In this document: in pieces, positions 1 through 8,224 of the stretch
How the letters are laid out: each line of letters starts with the position of its first letter
Numbering within the stretch: the stretch's first letter is position 1
Source of the DNA: SIG673 sp045638685
Lineage (GTDB): Bacteria > Bacillota > Clostridia > Oscillospirales > CAG-272
Length of the DNA: 64,000 nucleotides
NCBI GenBank assembly: GCA_045638685.1
Contig: JAZUBT010000018.1
Coordinates: 1-64,000, forward strand
Reading direction: 5' to 3'
Notes under the pieces: generated by a model
Database searches by the model: none
Told to the model about the DNA's origin: nothing
What the model saw: only the letters and a program-made list of their open reading frames with translations
Program-made: the position numbers and the translations under genes

Positions 1-1178
1 TCGAAGCTACGCCAGCCCTCACGCTCTCCGCCGACAATCATTTTATGTACAAGCGTCGGACATTTATCAGCCGCAAGGTCAACCTGCTCTGCCGCAATTC
101 CCTTTGCCGCGCAGATTATCGCCTTAACTCCGGCTGCCTTAAAGCGGTACTCGTAGTCGTGGTCGAGAAGCTGGTTCATAGCGGGTATGGTGATGGCACC
201 TATTCTGTTAAGACCGAGAGCGGCATACCAGAACTGATAGTGGCGTCCGAGAACCAGCATTACCTTGTCTCCCTTTTTAATGCCGAGAGACTTAAAGTAA
301 TTAGCTGCTCTGCACGAGTATTTTTTAATATCGCTGAACGTGAAGCGCGTTTCCGCCTTATCTGCGGAAATATGTAGCATCGCAAGCTTATCGGGCGTCT
401 TTTTTGCTATACCGTCAAGAATATCGTAAGCAAAGTTAAACCTTTCGGTATTTTTAAAGGTTATTGACGTCGGCGTTCCGTTTTCATTTTCGGTAACGTC
501 TATAAATTTCTTATAAACGCGGTCTTCGGTATCCTTTTCAAGCGCCAAGGACTGCGCCCTTGAAATCTGAGGCTGAAGCTCCGGTATCTTCTCTCCGTTC
601 GGATTCAAAACCATAGCGTAGAAGTGGCAATCCTCTCCGCCTACCGCTATCATTCCGTGAGGAGTTGAGCTGTCGTAATAAATGGAGTCTCCCGCGCCGA
701 GAATTTCACTGTGATCGCCTATCTGCACTTTAAGGTGTCCCTTGATTACTATATCGCATTCCTGACCGTCGTGCGTCGTTACCTCAATAGGCTTATCCTG
801 GGCTTCTTCTCTGTACTTACTGCAAACGTAAAGCGGCTCCGCTATCCTATTTTTAAAGGATGCAGCAAGATTATAGTAGGTCATTCCGTGAGCCTGCTCT
901 ATCTTCTGACCGTTACCGCTTCTTGTAAGCGTATAGGATTTAAGCTTCGGGCTTTGTCCCGCTATAATATCGGTAACGTCAACGTTAAACGCCGCCGCGC
1001 AGCGGTATATAAACGCGAAGTTAAGGTCGGAAAGACCGTTTTCGCAGCTTACGTATTCCTGCTCGCTGACACCCGTCTTAACCGCCATCTCGGCGGCGGT
1101 AAGCCCTTCTATTTCACGAAGCTCCTTTATTCGCTCCGCCATTTCCTTGATTTTTAAATCAAGCGCTATATTTTTCAT
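1..1178 (-). CDS. HTH-cupin-acyl-CoA ligase fusion, paralog 1 (partial, C-terminus off the left edge)
   Basis: Reading leftward from an ATG at 1178, preceded by an AGGAA ribosome site, an open frame runs off the window after about 392 codons. It has an N-terminal XRE-type helix-turn-helix (about residues 8-65), a cupin (about 125-185, with the motif STPHGM) and the beginning of an AMP-binding (ANL superfamily) domain. It aligns throughout with the complete protein at 8225-10489, for example sharing GGEREGW near the cut. By family it should join a carboxylic acid to CoA using ATP. The catalytic motifs lie outside the window. A T-box riboswitch lies directly upstream. The substrate is unknown; a branched-chain acid is inferred from the T-box only. 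Confidence 0.9.
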   Translation of the reverse strand, partial: MKNIALDLKIKEMAERIKELREIEGLTAAEMAVKTGVSEQEYVSCENGLSDLNFAFIYRCAAAFNVDVTDIIAGQSPKLKSYTLTRSGNGQKIEQAHGMTYYNLAASFKNRIAEPLYVCSKYREEAQDKPIEVTTHDGQECDIVIKGHLKVQIGDHSEILGAGDSIYYDSSTPHGMIAVGGEDCHFYAMVLNPNGEKIPELQPQISRAQSLALEKDTEDRVYKKFIDVTENENGTPTSITFKNTERFNFAYDILDGIAKKTPDKLAMLHISADKAETRFTFSDIKKYSCRAANYFKSLGIKKGDKVMLVLGRHYQFWYAALGLNRIGAITIPAMNQLLDHDYEYRFKAAGVKAIICAAKGIAAEQVDLAADKCPTLVHKMIVGGEREGWRSF

Positions 1179-1214
1179 ATAAGCATTCCTTTCTTACACG
1201 AGGGACTAAGATGT

Positions 1215-1250
1215 AAAAAGCCCGTCCCAAAGATTTTCTTTGAGACGAGC
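1215..1250 (-). terminator. Intrinsic terminator of T-box 1
   Basis: The minus strand has CGTCTCAAAG / CTTTGGGACG arms around a short A-rich loop, followed by five U. It is the OFF state of the T-box upstream of the ligase gene. Confidence 0.85.
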
Positions 1251-1487
1251 CCGAAATATCAAACCCGCGGTACCACTCAAATTGCAGCTCTGCTGCCCCT
1301 CAGAGTCAACTAACTCTTTCGCTCTCACGCGGCTATCACGGGGAGGTTCTACGGAAAAATCTTTCTTCCTCCCGGCTCGAAAGCTACAAACGCTAAGTCC
1401 TCGTTTAACGGCTTTCACCAAACACCGTCTCTCTGCGAAACTCTGAACTAAGGTCCTCTTTGTCATCGCCTTTAATATTTATTTTAA
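1215..1487 (-). promoter_or_regulatory. T-box riboswitch, specifier reads GTA (Val)
   Basis: The minus strand carries the T-box sequence GAGTGGTACCGCG (1266-1278), a Stem I with an AGAGA bulge and GGTG apical motif, and a terminator hairpin with a U run. Aligned with the second T-box at 7909-8188, the bases before the conserved CTTTCGAGCC read GTA G, which places a valine specifier at 1385-1387. The variable base in TGGT is T, which pairs with discriminator A73, as in tRNA-Val. Uncharged tRNA would stabilise the antiterminator and switch on the ligase gene at 1-1178. Confidence 0.9.
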
Positions 1488-1494
1488 TATAATT

Positions 1495-1523
1495 ATTATA
1501 TCACCACGTTTTTGTTTTGTCAA
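1495..1523 (-). promoter_or_regulatory. Sigma-A promoter for T-box 1 and ligase
   Basis: A perfect TTGACA (1518-1523), 17-bp spacer and TATAAT (1495-1500) on the minus strand place transcription start just before the T-box Stem I. Confidence 0.85.
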
Positions 1524-1631
1524 GAGCTTTTTTCAAAAAAATTCATTTTATTAAATTAAATGAAATATAGGAAGGCGCCCTTGCCTTCCTACATTAATTT
1601 TTAATTTCTTTTCCGCTCTAAACAGCCACTC

Positions 1632-1850
1632 TTATTCCGACGCCTCGCTTCTGTTTCTTCGGTCAATGAATAAAATCATAGCAAGAATGCCTATAATCGG
1701 AAGCGGCAGATATATAAAATCGGTTACTTTAAAGAGTGAATCGCTTGTAGGAGCAAATTTCGGTATAAATGATAAAACAATAGAAGTAAGAACCGTAAGC
1801 ACAAGAATAACTATAAGCGCATAAAGTACTGCTTTTAAAACTTTGTTCAC
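1632..1850 (-). CDS. Small two-span membrane protein, unknown function
   Basis: This 72-residue protein starts with GTG behind an AAAGGGTG site. It has a hydrophobic helix at about residues 8-29 and a second at about 45-63, and it ends in a charged tail (DRRNRSEASE). No motif or family is recognised. It lies alone between the T-box region and another small minus-strand gene. Composition and ribosome site suggest it is real, but nothing shows what it does. Confidence 0.55.
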   Translation of the reverse strand: MNKVLKAVLYALIVILVLTVLTSIVLSFIPKFAPTSDSLFKVTDFIYLPLPIIGILAMILFIDRRNRSEASE

Positions 1851-2150
1851 TCTTTTTCACCCTTTCCATAATTTATTTTTAAAAAAATTCAGTCTAAATT
1901 AATTTTGTAATGCTATTTAATTTTTAATTCGTTAATATTTTAACACATTTTTTCTAATTTGTAAAGGCGTTTAAATTACACAATATGTGTATATTAATTA
2001 CATTAAAACAAATTAAAATACGACGTTTTATCGAAAAACATCATAAATAAGGGCAAAAACAAAAGAAAAGTCGCGTTTCTTATGCTTTGACTTCTCTTTT
2101 GGAGTTATGAATTTTCGGTATTTTTTGTTAAATCAATATAAACTCAATGT
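1851..2150. other. AT-rich intergenic stretch
   Basis: No gene is seen in these 300 bases. They hold the terminator hairpin at 2052-2100 and AT-rich sequence that probably includes the promoter of the small membrane protein gene. No clear -35 site was found. Confidence 0.6.
2052..2100 (-). terminator. Intrinsic terminator after the 2151-2591 gene
   Basis: Twelve-base arms (2061-2072 and 2089-2100, one G-U pair) form a hairpin on the minus strand, followed by a T-rich tail (GTTTTTG). Confidence 0.7.
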
Positions 2151-2591
2151 TTAACCTATTATTTCTATTTCGGTTAATAGGTAAGAATTATCACTCAAAA
2201 CGGCTATCCTCAGTTTCCCCGCGCGAGTGTTTTCGGAAACGGAAAAATCCCAACCGAATACGCCTTCGCCATCGGACTTTCTCGGCGAAAACACTTCCGC
2301 CTTACTAAGTCCGGACGGATAGTAAACCCTTATACTGTACTCGGTATAGCTCTCTCCTTTAAACGTCAGAAAAACACTGTCCCCTGCCCGTACCGCTTCG
2401 GGCTTTTCGACTATTCCGATAGGTGCTCCCACACACTGATAGCCTTCGCCCTCAATAAAACCGATGCTGCTTACGTCGAATTTATCTACTTGATAAACGG
2501 GAACGTCCTTCTCGCTATGTCCGACAAAAATCACAGTAAGAACACAAAAAAGAGCGACTGATAGCGCTATATGAAAAACAAGTCTTTTCAT
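2151..2591 (-). CDS. Membrane-anchored or secreted protein, unknown function
   Basis: This 146-residue protein has an N-terminal hydrophobic helix (about 5-24) after MKR, which may be an uncleaved anchor or a signal peptide with no lipobox. It is followed by about 120 residues rich in Ser, Val, Tyr and Gly that look like a beta-sandwich. No family is recognised. It has its own terminator and no obvious operon partner. The outside-facing location is inferred from the N-terminus alone. Confidence 0.65.
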   Translation of the reverse strand: MKRLVFHIALSVALFCVLTVIFVGHSEKDVPVYQVDKFDVSSIGFIEGEGYQCVGAPIGIVEKPEAVRAGDSVFLTFKGESYTEYSIRVYYPSGLSKAEVFSPRKSDGEGVFGWDFSVSENTRAGKLRIAVLSDNSYLLTEIEIIG

Positions 2592-2776
2592 CGCCCGCCA
2601 CTCCTTTTTACAGTATTTTACTTTTAATTTATCTCGTTATTTTACGTTAAGCTCCGCGCTCGGCAAACGCCGTGCTTCATTAAGTCTTCTTAGCTCATTG
2701 AAGGACGTGCGCCGTACGCTTTAAAATCTAACCCTTGCCGGACTTAATGTCCGTCCGCATAAACACTCGACATAGC

Positions 2777-3484
2777 TCAGGAATTAATTATTTTATTAAA
2801 TATGTGCTCCGCTATCATAAGACCTGCCGCGCTCGGCATATACGCTATCGAAGCAGGCGTGCGCTGTCCAACCTGCACCACCTGCTCGTCGCTGTAAAGC
2901 ACGTCAAGATGTAAAATATCTCTTTCACGAAGCTCTCGTCTTACCGCTCTTGCAAGACCGCACATAGACGTTTTTGATATATCGGCAACCTTAAACCCTG
3001 AAATTTTAAGCTTATTTCCCGTACCCATTGAAGAAAAAACGTATTTCCCTCTTTTAAGCGCGGACGAGATAATCGCCGTCTTTGCGCTGACGTTATCAAT
3101 GGCGTCTATTATTATGTCCGTACCGGAGCGCTCTATAAGGCCGTCCGCATTTTCCTTATTAACGAATATATCCTCGGTTAAAACCTCGCACTCCGGATTG
3201 ATTTTTGACACTCTCTCCGCCATTACCTCGGTCTTTTTTCTTCCAACCGTATCGGTAAGAGCCACTAACTGTCTGTTCAGATTACTTTCCGAAACGGTAT
3301 CGCAGTCTATCAGAAAAAGCTTTCCAACGCCCATTCTCGCCAGCATCTCACAAACGTATCCGCCGACACCGCCAAGCCCTATAACCGTAACCGAAGCGTT
3401 TATAAGCTTACGCGTTTTTTCCTCACCGATAAGCGTTATTTGTCGCAAAAGTCTTTCCCGAAGCGAGGGAGTAATTTCTTTCAT
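2777..3484 (-). CDS. tcdA: tRNA threonylcarbamoyladenosine dehydratase (TcdA/CsdL, ThiF family)
   Basis: The protein has about 235 residues. An E1-like nucleotide-binding motif GLGGVGGYVCEMLAR lies near residue 37, followed by the acidic strand end LIDCDTV, the SNLNRQ motif and the adenylation-site DAIDNV. The family cyclises t6A to ct6A at position 37 of ANN-decoding tRNAs. I prefer the ATG at 3484 (GAAGG upstream, typical family N-terminus KEITPSLRERL). A GTG at 3523 would add 13 residues but has a poorly spaced site. It shares the minus strand with murC, about 150 bases downstream of it. No partner sulfur-transfer gene is nearby. Confidence 0.88.
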   Translation of the reverse strand: MKEITPSLRERLLRQITLIGEEKTRKLINASVTVIGLGGVGGYVCEMLARMGVGKLFLIDCDTVSESNLNRQLVALTDTVGRKKTEVMAERVSKINPECEVLTEDIFVNKENADGLIERSGTDIIIDAIDNVSAKTAIISSALKRGKYVFSSMGTGNKLKISGFKVADISKTSMCGLARAVRRELRERDILHLDVLYSDEQVVQVGQRTPASIAYMPSAAGLMIAEHIFNKIINS

Positions 3485-3629
3485 AATACTTTTGACCTTC
3501 ACCTTATTTTTTAACGTAGCCACAGGCTCCCGTATCTAAATTTTATAATACCATATAAACATAACGTAATCAACAAAAGGTTTGTTAATTTTTCTTATAA
3601 AGCCCTTAATATGCTAAATTGGACGCCTA

Positions 3630-5003
3630 TTAAATTTTCCCTGTCAGAGCTCCCGCTACCTCGTTAAGCCTTCCGGCTCCGAGAGTAATAATAAGCGTTC
3701 CTGCCTCCGCCCTTTCTCTTAAATACCGTTCCACCTCTCCGAAATCCGAAATATATACGCCGTTTTCCGTCGCATCGGCAAGCATTTTACCGCTCACTCC
3801 GTATATATTTTCTTCTCTTGCCGCGTAAATATCGGTAAATATCACCTCGTCTGCGCCACGAAACGCCTCAGCAAACTCGTTAAAAAACGCCGCCGTTCTC
3901 GAATACGTGTGCGGCTGAAAGGCACATATTATCTTTTTATAGCCAAGCCGCCTCGCGCTATCAAGGGTAGCCTTTATTTCGGTTGGGTGGTGCGCGTAAT
4001 CGTCGAACACGGCGGCGCCGCCACAGGCTCCAACGTATTCAAAGCGTCGCTTCATTCCCTTAAAGCGACTTAGTCCCTTTTCTATTCCTTCCGCCGAAAC
4101 ACCCGAAAGAATAGCCGTAGCGGTAGCGGCGAGCGCGTTTTTAACGTTATGTATTCCCGGAACGGAAAGCCTTACCGAGCAAAGCTTATTGCCAACAAAA
4201 AAGACGTCAAATGAATAAATCCCGTTTTTTTCGCATATATTTTCAGCGTACACCTCCGCGCGCTTTTCGGAAAGGGAAAAATACATTATCTCCTTTTCAT
4301 TCAGCGTGTTCCCGAGGTCTCGGCATCCCGCATCATCGAAATTCAAAACGCACGCCTCCGCGTTTTTTACAAATTCACGGTAAGCGGTAGCGGCATCGAG
4401 TAGCGACGGGTAGCAGTCAACGTGCTCCTTTTCAATATTAAGCACAACAGAAGTAGATGGTAAAAAGTCAAGAAAGGAACGCTTGTATTCACACGCCTCG
4501 TAAATAACGGTATCCCCACTGCCAAGACGGTATCCTCCGTCAAGAGATACGCTTTGTGCTCCTATAAGCGCAGTTACGTCCCTTCCCTCCGCTAAAAATA
4601 TTTCGGTAATCATTCCGCTCACCGTGCTTTTTCCGTGGGTTCCCGAAACACCTATTTTTTCGCCGTATTCAGAAATTATCCTGCCGAGAAACTCGGAACG
4701 GGTAAAAATTTTCATTCCGTTTTCCCTTGCATATTTTATTTCGGGGCATTTCTCAGAAATCGCTGCGGAATAAACCAGCGTGTCAAATCCCACGAGATTT
4801 TCCGCCGCATGACACGGATACACCTTTATACCGTTTTCCGTTAATTTTTTCATCACCTCGGGACTGTCTCCGCTATCGCTTCCCGAAACCTTATATCCTT
4901 TTAATTTTGAAATAAGAGCAAGTGAGGAAAGCGAGCAACCGAGTATTCCGGAGAAAAAAATCCCCTCTGTTTCAGAGGGTATAAAATTAAAGTTATTCTG
5001 CAT
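3630..5003 (-). CDS. murC: UDP-N-acetylmuramate-L-alanine ligase MurC
   Basis: At 457 residues it has the normal length for MurC. The N-terminal Rossmann-like domain is followed by the ATP-binding GTHGKST at 121-127, a central Mur ligase signature with YEACEYKRSFL and the NIEKEHVD region, and the C-terminal motif FDDYAHHPTE. It adds L-alanine to UDP-MurNAc using ATP, the first cytoplasmic step of the peptidoglycan stem peptide. It is separate from other mur genes and has a likely promoter at 5043-5072. Confidence 0.95.
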   Translation of the reverse strand: MQNNFNFIPSETEGIFFSGILGCSLSSLALISKLKGYKVSGSDSGDSPEVMKKLTENGIKVYPCHAAENLVGFDTLVYSAAISEKCPEIKYARENGMKIFTRSEFLGRIISEYGEKIGVSGTHGKSTVSGMITEIFLAEGRDVTALIGAQSVSLDGGYRLGSGDTVIYEACEYKRSFLDFLPSTSVVLNIEKEHVDCYPSLLDAATAYREFVKNAEACVLNFDDAGCRDLGNTLNEKEIMYFSLSEKRAEVYAENICEKNGIYSFDVFFVGNKLCSVRLSVPGIHNVKNALAATATAILSGVSAEGIEKGLSRFKGMKRRFEYVGACGGAAVFDDYAHHPTEIKATLDSARRLGYKKIICAFQPHTYSRTAAFFNEFAEAFRGADEVIFTDIYAAREENIYGVSGKMLADATENGVYISDFGEVERYLRERAEAGTLIITLGAGRLNEVAGALTGKI

Positions 5004-5042
5004 AAATTTTCATCACTTTCAAGTTAACTGTAATTTTTTTTG

Positions 5043-5072
5043 GCATTAGCTCTTTTTACAAAAAATTGTCAA
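5043..5072 (-). promoter_or_regulatory. Probable sigma-A promoter for murC
   Basis: TTGACA (5067-5072) and TAATGC (5043-5048) are separated by 18 bp on the minus strand, about 40 bases before the murC start. Confidence 0.5.
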
Positions 5073-5236
5073 ATATCTATTCACTTTAACGAATTATGTA
5101 AAAATATTCACATTACATCGCAAAAAAAGATATAGAACCTTTAAAAAAATGTTTTATTTTCCTCGCATATTCATAATAAAACTACATTATAATATATTAT
5201 GAGGGTAATTAAAAACCAAGGAGGCTAACACAACCA

Positions 5237-5536
5237 ATGAATATCACAGACGTAAAAATAAGAAAGATTTTTAACGACGATGCACCGATGAAGGCTATCG
5301 CTTCCGTTACCTTTGACGGACAGCTTGCGCTTCACGACGTCAAGGTTATCTACGCAAGGGAAAAGCTTTTTATAGTTATGCCCAGCAGAAAGAACCACGA
5401 CGGCACGTACAGCGACATCGCACATCCCATAAACGCCGAGTTCAGAACGGTTCTTGAAAATGCTGTTTTGGCGGCATATAACGAGGCTCTCGCACAGCAA
5501 GGCGCAGAGACCGAAGGTAGCGACTCCGAGGAATAA
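5237..5536 (+). CDS. spoVG: Septation/sporulation regulator SpoVG
   Basis: This 99-residue protein carries the strongly conserved SpoVG body: N-terminal MNITDVKIRKI, then KAIASVTFD, the F-IVMPSRK segment, and DIAHPI followed by FR. SpoVG proteins bind nucleic acid and act as global regulators, first known for effects on asymmetric septation. AAGGAGG lies about 13 bases upstream, a rather long spacing. TATAAT lies at 5188-5193 with no good -35, which could mean an alternative sigma factor; spoVG uses sigma-H in Bacillus. The gene forms its own unit with a terminator at 5589-5627. Confidence 0.95.
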   Translation: MNITDVKIRKIFNDDAPMKAIASVTFDGQLALHDVKVIYAREKLFIVMPSRKNHDGTYSDIAHPINAEFRTVLENAVLAAYNEALAQQGAETEGSDSEE

Positions 5537-5588
5537 TTACTTTTTAATTACACACCGACTTTAAGTAACATAGCCAAGCCTTAGGCAG

Positions 5589-5627
5589 AAAAGGAACAGA
5601 TTTTTAGGTCTGTTCCTTTTTTATTTT
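5589..5627. terminator. Bidirectional terminator between spoVG and the Cys-rich gene
   Basis: AAAAGGAACAGA (5589-5600) and TCTGTTCCTTTT (5609-5620) form a perfect 12-bp hairpin with T or A tracts on both sides, placed between convergent genes. Confidence 0.88.
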
Positions 5628-5658
5628 TATAACCGAGCCTTAAAAAGTGCTGTATCGC

Positions 5659-6483
5659 TTAGCCCTTACAGGAGCATTTCGACGGTGCGCTTCTTTCACA
5701 GGAATTATATCCGGTGCAAAACTCTCCGACGGGGAACTCCATATGTCTGAACACCGAGCAAGGATCAAGGTCATCGAAAGCGCACTCCTTTTTCGGCACA
5801 CAGCATTCGGTAGCATTTACGAGATACTGTCCGGGACGCTCAAGTCTTATAACCGAGAAGAAGCCGAGAGAAACGAGAAGCTCTCTCTGTCCGTCCATAT
5901 CGGAAAGCTCGCCGTCAAAGTAGCCGCATATATTTTCGGGAATTTCCTCTGCGTAACAGCAAACACAGCCGCAGCGGTCCTCGTATTTTACAACGCGTAC
6001 GCCGAGATCTATCGGAGCTGCAACCTCACAAACCGCAAAGGGAAGGTTGTTTCCCTTCTTTTCGCGGAAGGGATTTTTGCAAAAGTCGTTTCCGTCCTCC
6101 GAGGAGCGGAACACACTTACGTTTCCTTCGCCGCCGTAAAGTATAACCTTTTTATCGCAAACCGCAAGACCGTTAAATTCCGCTGCCTTTCCGACGCAAA
6201 CGCACGCTTCAAAGGTCAGCTTTACGTAGAATCTTACGTCAACGGAATAAAATCCTCTGTTGAATTTTACTTCGTCAAGAGTGAGAGCGGTGTAGATAAT
6301 TTCAGAGCATTTTACTCTTACGTTTGCGGTCTTTTCAATTATCTCCTGTCCCTCGTGTGTTAAAAACACCTTGACATCCTCGAAGCAATCCTTGTCTCTG
6401 CAGCTGTCTAAAACACTGTTAACGTCAAATATAACCGCTCCCTTGCGCTGACAGCTTGCTGCCGAGTTTTTATTGTCTGTCAT
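5659..6483 (-). CDS. Cysteine-rich conserved protein of unknown function (possibly spore-related)
   Basis: This 274-residue soluble protein has about 20 cysteines, including pairs and clusters such as RCGCVCCY and a C-terminal SKCSCKG. The N-terminal part reads VLDSCRDKDCFEDVKVFL, and the middle contains FNRGFYSVDVRFYVKLTFEA. I recall similar proteins in many spore-forming Clostridia, but I know of no assigned function. Cysteine richness, lack of a signal peptide and the sporulation neighbours would fit a spore coat or exosporium protein; that is inference. AAAGGA precedes the ATG. It converges on spoVG and shares its terminator. Confidence 0.75.
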   Translation of the reverse strand: MTDNKNSAASCQRKGAVIFDVNSVLDSCRDKDCFEDVKVFLTHEGQEIIEKTANVRVKCSEIIYTALTLDEVKFNRGFYSVDVRFYVKLTFEACVCVGKAAEFNGLAVCDKKVILYGGEGNVSVFRSSEDGNDFCKNPFREKKGNNLPFAVCEVAAPIDLGVRVVKYEDRCGCVCCYAEEIPENICGYFDGELSDMDGQRELLVSLGFFSVIRLERPGQYLVNATECCVPKKECAFDDLDPCSVFRHMEFPVGEFCTGYNSCERSAPSKCSCKG

Positions 6484-6814
6484 TTTGTTTACCTATCCTT
6501 TCTCCCCGAAATTTTCTGTCCCGAGGATTTAACGGGGAATTCCACGGGCTGACAAACGAGCCTTACGAAAAAGCTTCGTTTCCTTAACAGATTATGCAAA
6601 GGAAGCGGCGCTTGCTACTGCCTCTGCCGCAAAAACCTTTCTAAAATACAAAACAGAAATAAACATTAAATAGTCAGTCTATGTAAGAAAACCTTTCGCG
6701 AGCTGTTTTGAGGACAAAAAGCTTTGTCAGTCAAAAAATTTTTTAGCTACTGAATAAAAATTATTTTTGCGGATAAAAATAGGCTTAACAGTAATAAAAA
6801 ACACGGAGGTTTAT
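6484..6814. other. Intergenic region between divergent genes
   Basis: About 330 bases between the Cys-rich gene and the M23 peptidase gene. No gene, RNA or consensus sigma-A promoter is visible. TGAATA (6751-6756), 14 bases, then GGATAAAAAT loosely resembles a forespore (sigma-F/G) promoter for the peptidase, but the match is weak. Confidence 0.4.
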
Positions 6815-7525
6815 ATGAAAGAAAACGCCAAAGAAAAGATGATAAACCGCTCGGTATATGTTATACTTGCGGTTTTACTTATTACGGTACTTACCTTAAC
6901 CGTAATAGGAATTGTATCCACCGTTTCCAGCAGAAACGATCTCCCCGTTGACACGCTGCCCGAGGATAATCAGAGCGAAAACGGGGCCCCGAATGAGACG
7001 CCGAATGAAGCGCCCGACGAAAAGCCGAGCGACCTTCCCTCGAACGTAACTCCCCCCGTCGAGGAACCAAAGCCGGTATATGTTTCCCCCTGCGAGGGCG
7101 GATATATCCAAAAAGGCTTCCACGAGTCCGTTTTGGTTTTTTCATCTACAATGAACGAATACCGTATTCACCTCGGAATTGACATTTCGGGTAAGGTAGG
7201 AGACCCTGTACGCGCTTTTTCCGACGGAACGGTTGAAAAGGTCTATAAGGACTACTTTATGGGAAAAACGGTTGTAATCGATCACGGAAACGGACTTAAG
7301 TCTTATTATATGAACCTTTCCGACACGCTTGCCGATGGAATCGAAGCGGGCAAAAAGGTAGCCTACGGCACGGTTATAGGCGCTATCGGTGAAACGGCAA
7401 ATCTCGAATGCGCCGACTCCCCTCACCTGCATTTCGAGCTTTTCCTCGGAGAGAAGCCCGTCAATCCCACGGGATACGTAACCATTCCCGAGCTTCCCAC
7501 GAGCAGCGAGGATTTTGAGGAATAA
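6815..7525 (+). CDS. Membrane-anchored M23 (LytM) metallopeptidase, SpoIIQ-like
   Basis: This 236-residue protein has one N-terminal membrane helix (about 12-35), a low-complexity Glu/Pro/Asn linker (about 42-80) and a C-terminal LytM domain. The zinc ligands are present: HLGID and HLHFE. GGAGG six bases before the ATG at 6815 decides this start over an upstream in-frame codon at 6767. The architecture matches SpoIIQ, the forespore protein that contacts SpoIIIAH during engulfment; clostridial SpoIIQ usually keeps its zinc site. A general cell-wall endopeptidase is the alternative. A terminator follows. Confidence 0.82.
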   Translation: MKENAKEKMINRSVYVILAVLLITVLTLTVIGIVSTVSSRNDLPVDTLPEDNQSENGAPNETPNEAPDEKPSDLPSNVTPPVEEPKPVYVSPCEGGYIQKGFHESVLVFSSTMNEYRIHLGIDISGKVGDPVRAFSDGTVEKVYKDYFMGKTVVIDHGNGLKSYYMNLSDTLADGIEAGKKVAYGTVIGAIGETANLECADSPHLHFELFLGEKPVNPTGYVTIPELPTSSEDFEE

Positions 7526-7600
7526 GCACCCCCTCTCGCGTTAATATCCGCAGATTAAACACAGTTAAATACAGAAATATAAGTTTATACCGATAAAAAG

Positions 7601-7648
7601 CGGCGGCCAGTCGAATGTGAAAACACGTTCGGCTGACCGCCGTTTCCC
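7601..7648 (+). terminator. Stem-loop terminator after the M23 gene
   Basis: Fifteen-base arms (7601-7615, 7628-7642) with two G-U pairs form a strong GC-rich hairpin followed by TTTCCC. The U tract is short, so the call is moderate. Confidence 0.6.
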
Positions 7649-7874
7649 GTAATACCTGTAAAGATTTTCCATAGCGTCTTCGTTTTTTTACAAAAGGAGT
7701 ATCTCCCTTTGTTTTTTTCGTCTGAGTTAACTAAAATGTTCTTACACGCACATTATATAATTAAATATTTAAAAGTCCAAGTTTATTTTTTGTATAACTT
7801 TACTATAAATATAATTAGTATTCTGACACAAATACCGCATAATAACGAAAATTCACCCCTCTCTTTTCTTACAC

Positions 7875-7903
7875 TTGACAAAAAAGATAATTTATGATAA
7901 ACT
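7875..7903 (+). promoter_or_regulatory. Sigma-A promoter for T-box 2 and ligase
   Basis: TTGACA (7875-7880), 17-bp spacer and TAAACT (7898-7903) lie just before Stem I of the T-box. Confidence 0.75.
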
Positions 7904-7908
7904 TTAGT

Positions 7909-8188
7909 AGGTAAAGGCTATGACGAAGACGGTTATTTCGGTGATTACGGCATAGAGAAACGGCGGTTGGTGAAAGCCGGAGCGTAATGAAATAACTTAT
8001 CACTTTTGAGCCGGAAATCCGAAAGCGCAGTAAGATTTCCCGAGAAGCGCAGCGTAAGTGCGTAAGGAGTCATTACTTTTGACAGTTTACAAAGGTTTTC
8101 GCTCCTAAGTGGCGTTATTTAACGCAATTTGAGTGGTACCGCGAGTGTAATATACACCCGTCTCAAAGTTTTTTGAGGCGGCTTTTTT
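7909..8188 (+). promoter_or_regulatory. T-box riboswitch, specifier reads ATC (Ile)
   Basis: Stem I starts with GGCTATGACGAAGA, has a GGTTGGTG apical motif, and closes with GAGCC. The specifier loop reads ATC A (ATC at 7999-8001), followed by CTTTTGAG. The T-box sequence GAGTGGTACCGCG is at 8131-8143. Its variable base T would pair with A73 of tRNA-Ile. The alternative terminator is at 8158-8188. The riboswitch lies 36 bases before the complete ligase gene, so uncharged tRNA-Ile should induce that gene. Confidence 0.93.
8158..8188 (+). terminator. Intrinsic terminator of T-box 2
   Basis: CCGTCTCAAA and TTTGAGGCGG form the stem, followed by a six-T run at 8183-8188. Confidence 0.88.
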
Positions 8189-8224
8189 ATATTTTGAATC
8201 TTTTAAAAAGGAGGTTATGACGCT

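Noticed and set aside
711..1157. 148-codon plus-strand frame at the left edge
   Set aside because: It is antisense to the partial ligase paralog 1, which aligns with the complete paralog.
1385..1388. Reading the T-box 1 specifier as TGT (Cys)
   Set aside because: The offset disagrees with the aligned T-box 2 and the antiterminator base T would not pair with U73 of tRNA-Cys.
1206..1466. 86-codon minus-strand frame in the T-box region
   Set aside because: It lies inside the T-box RNA, whose conserved structural sequences explain the region; no ribosome site.
2679..2749. CATTAAGTC / GACTTAATG inverted repeat
   Set aside because: Nine-base arms 53 bases apart with no other signal; may be chance.
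5647..6363. 238-codon plus-strand frame
   Set aside because: Antisense to the cysteine-rich protein, which has a proper ribosome site and matches a family I recall; the plus frame has neither.
7709..7897. 62-codon plus-strand frame before T-box 2
   Set aside because: Very AT-rich, no ribosome site, and it overlaps the T-box promoter.
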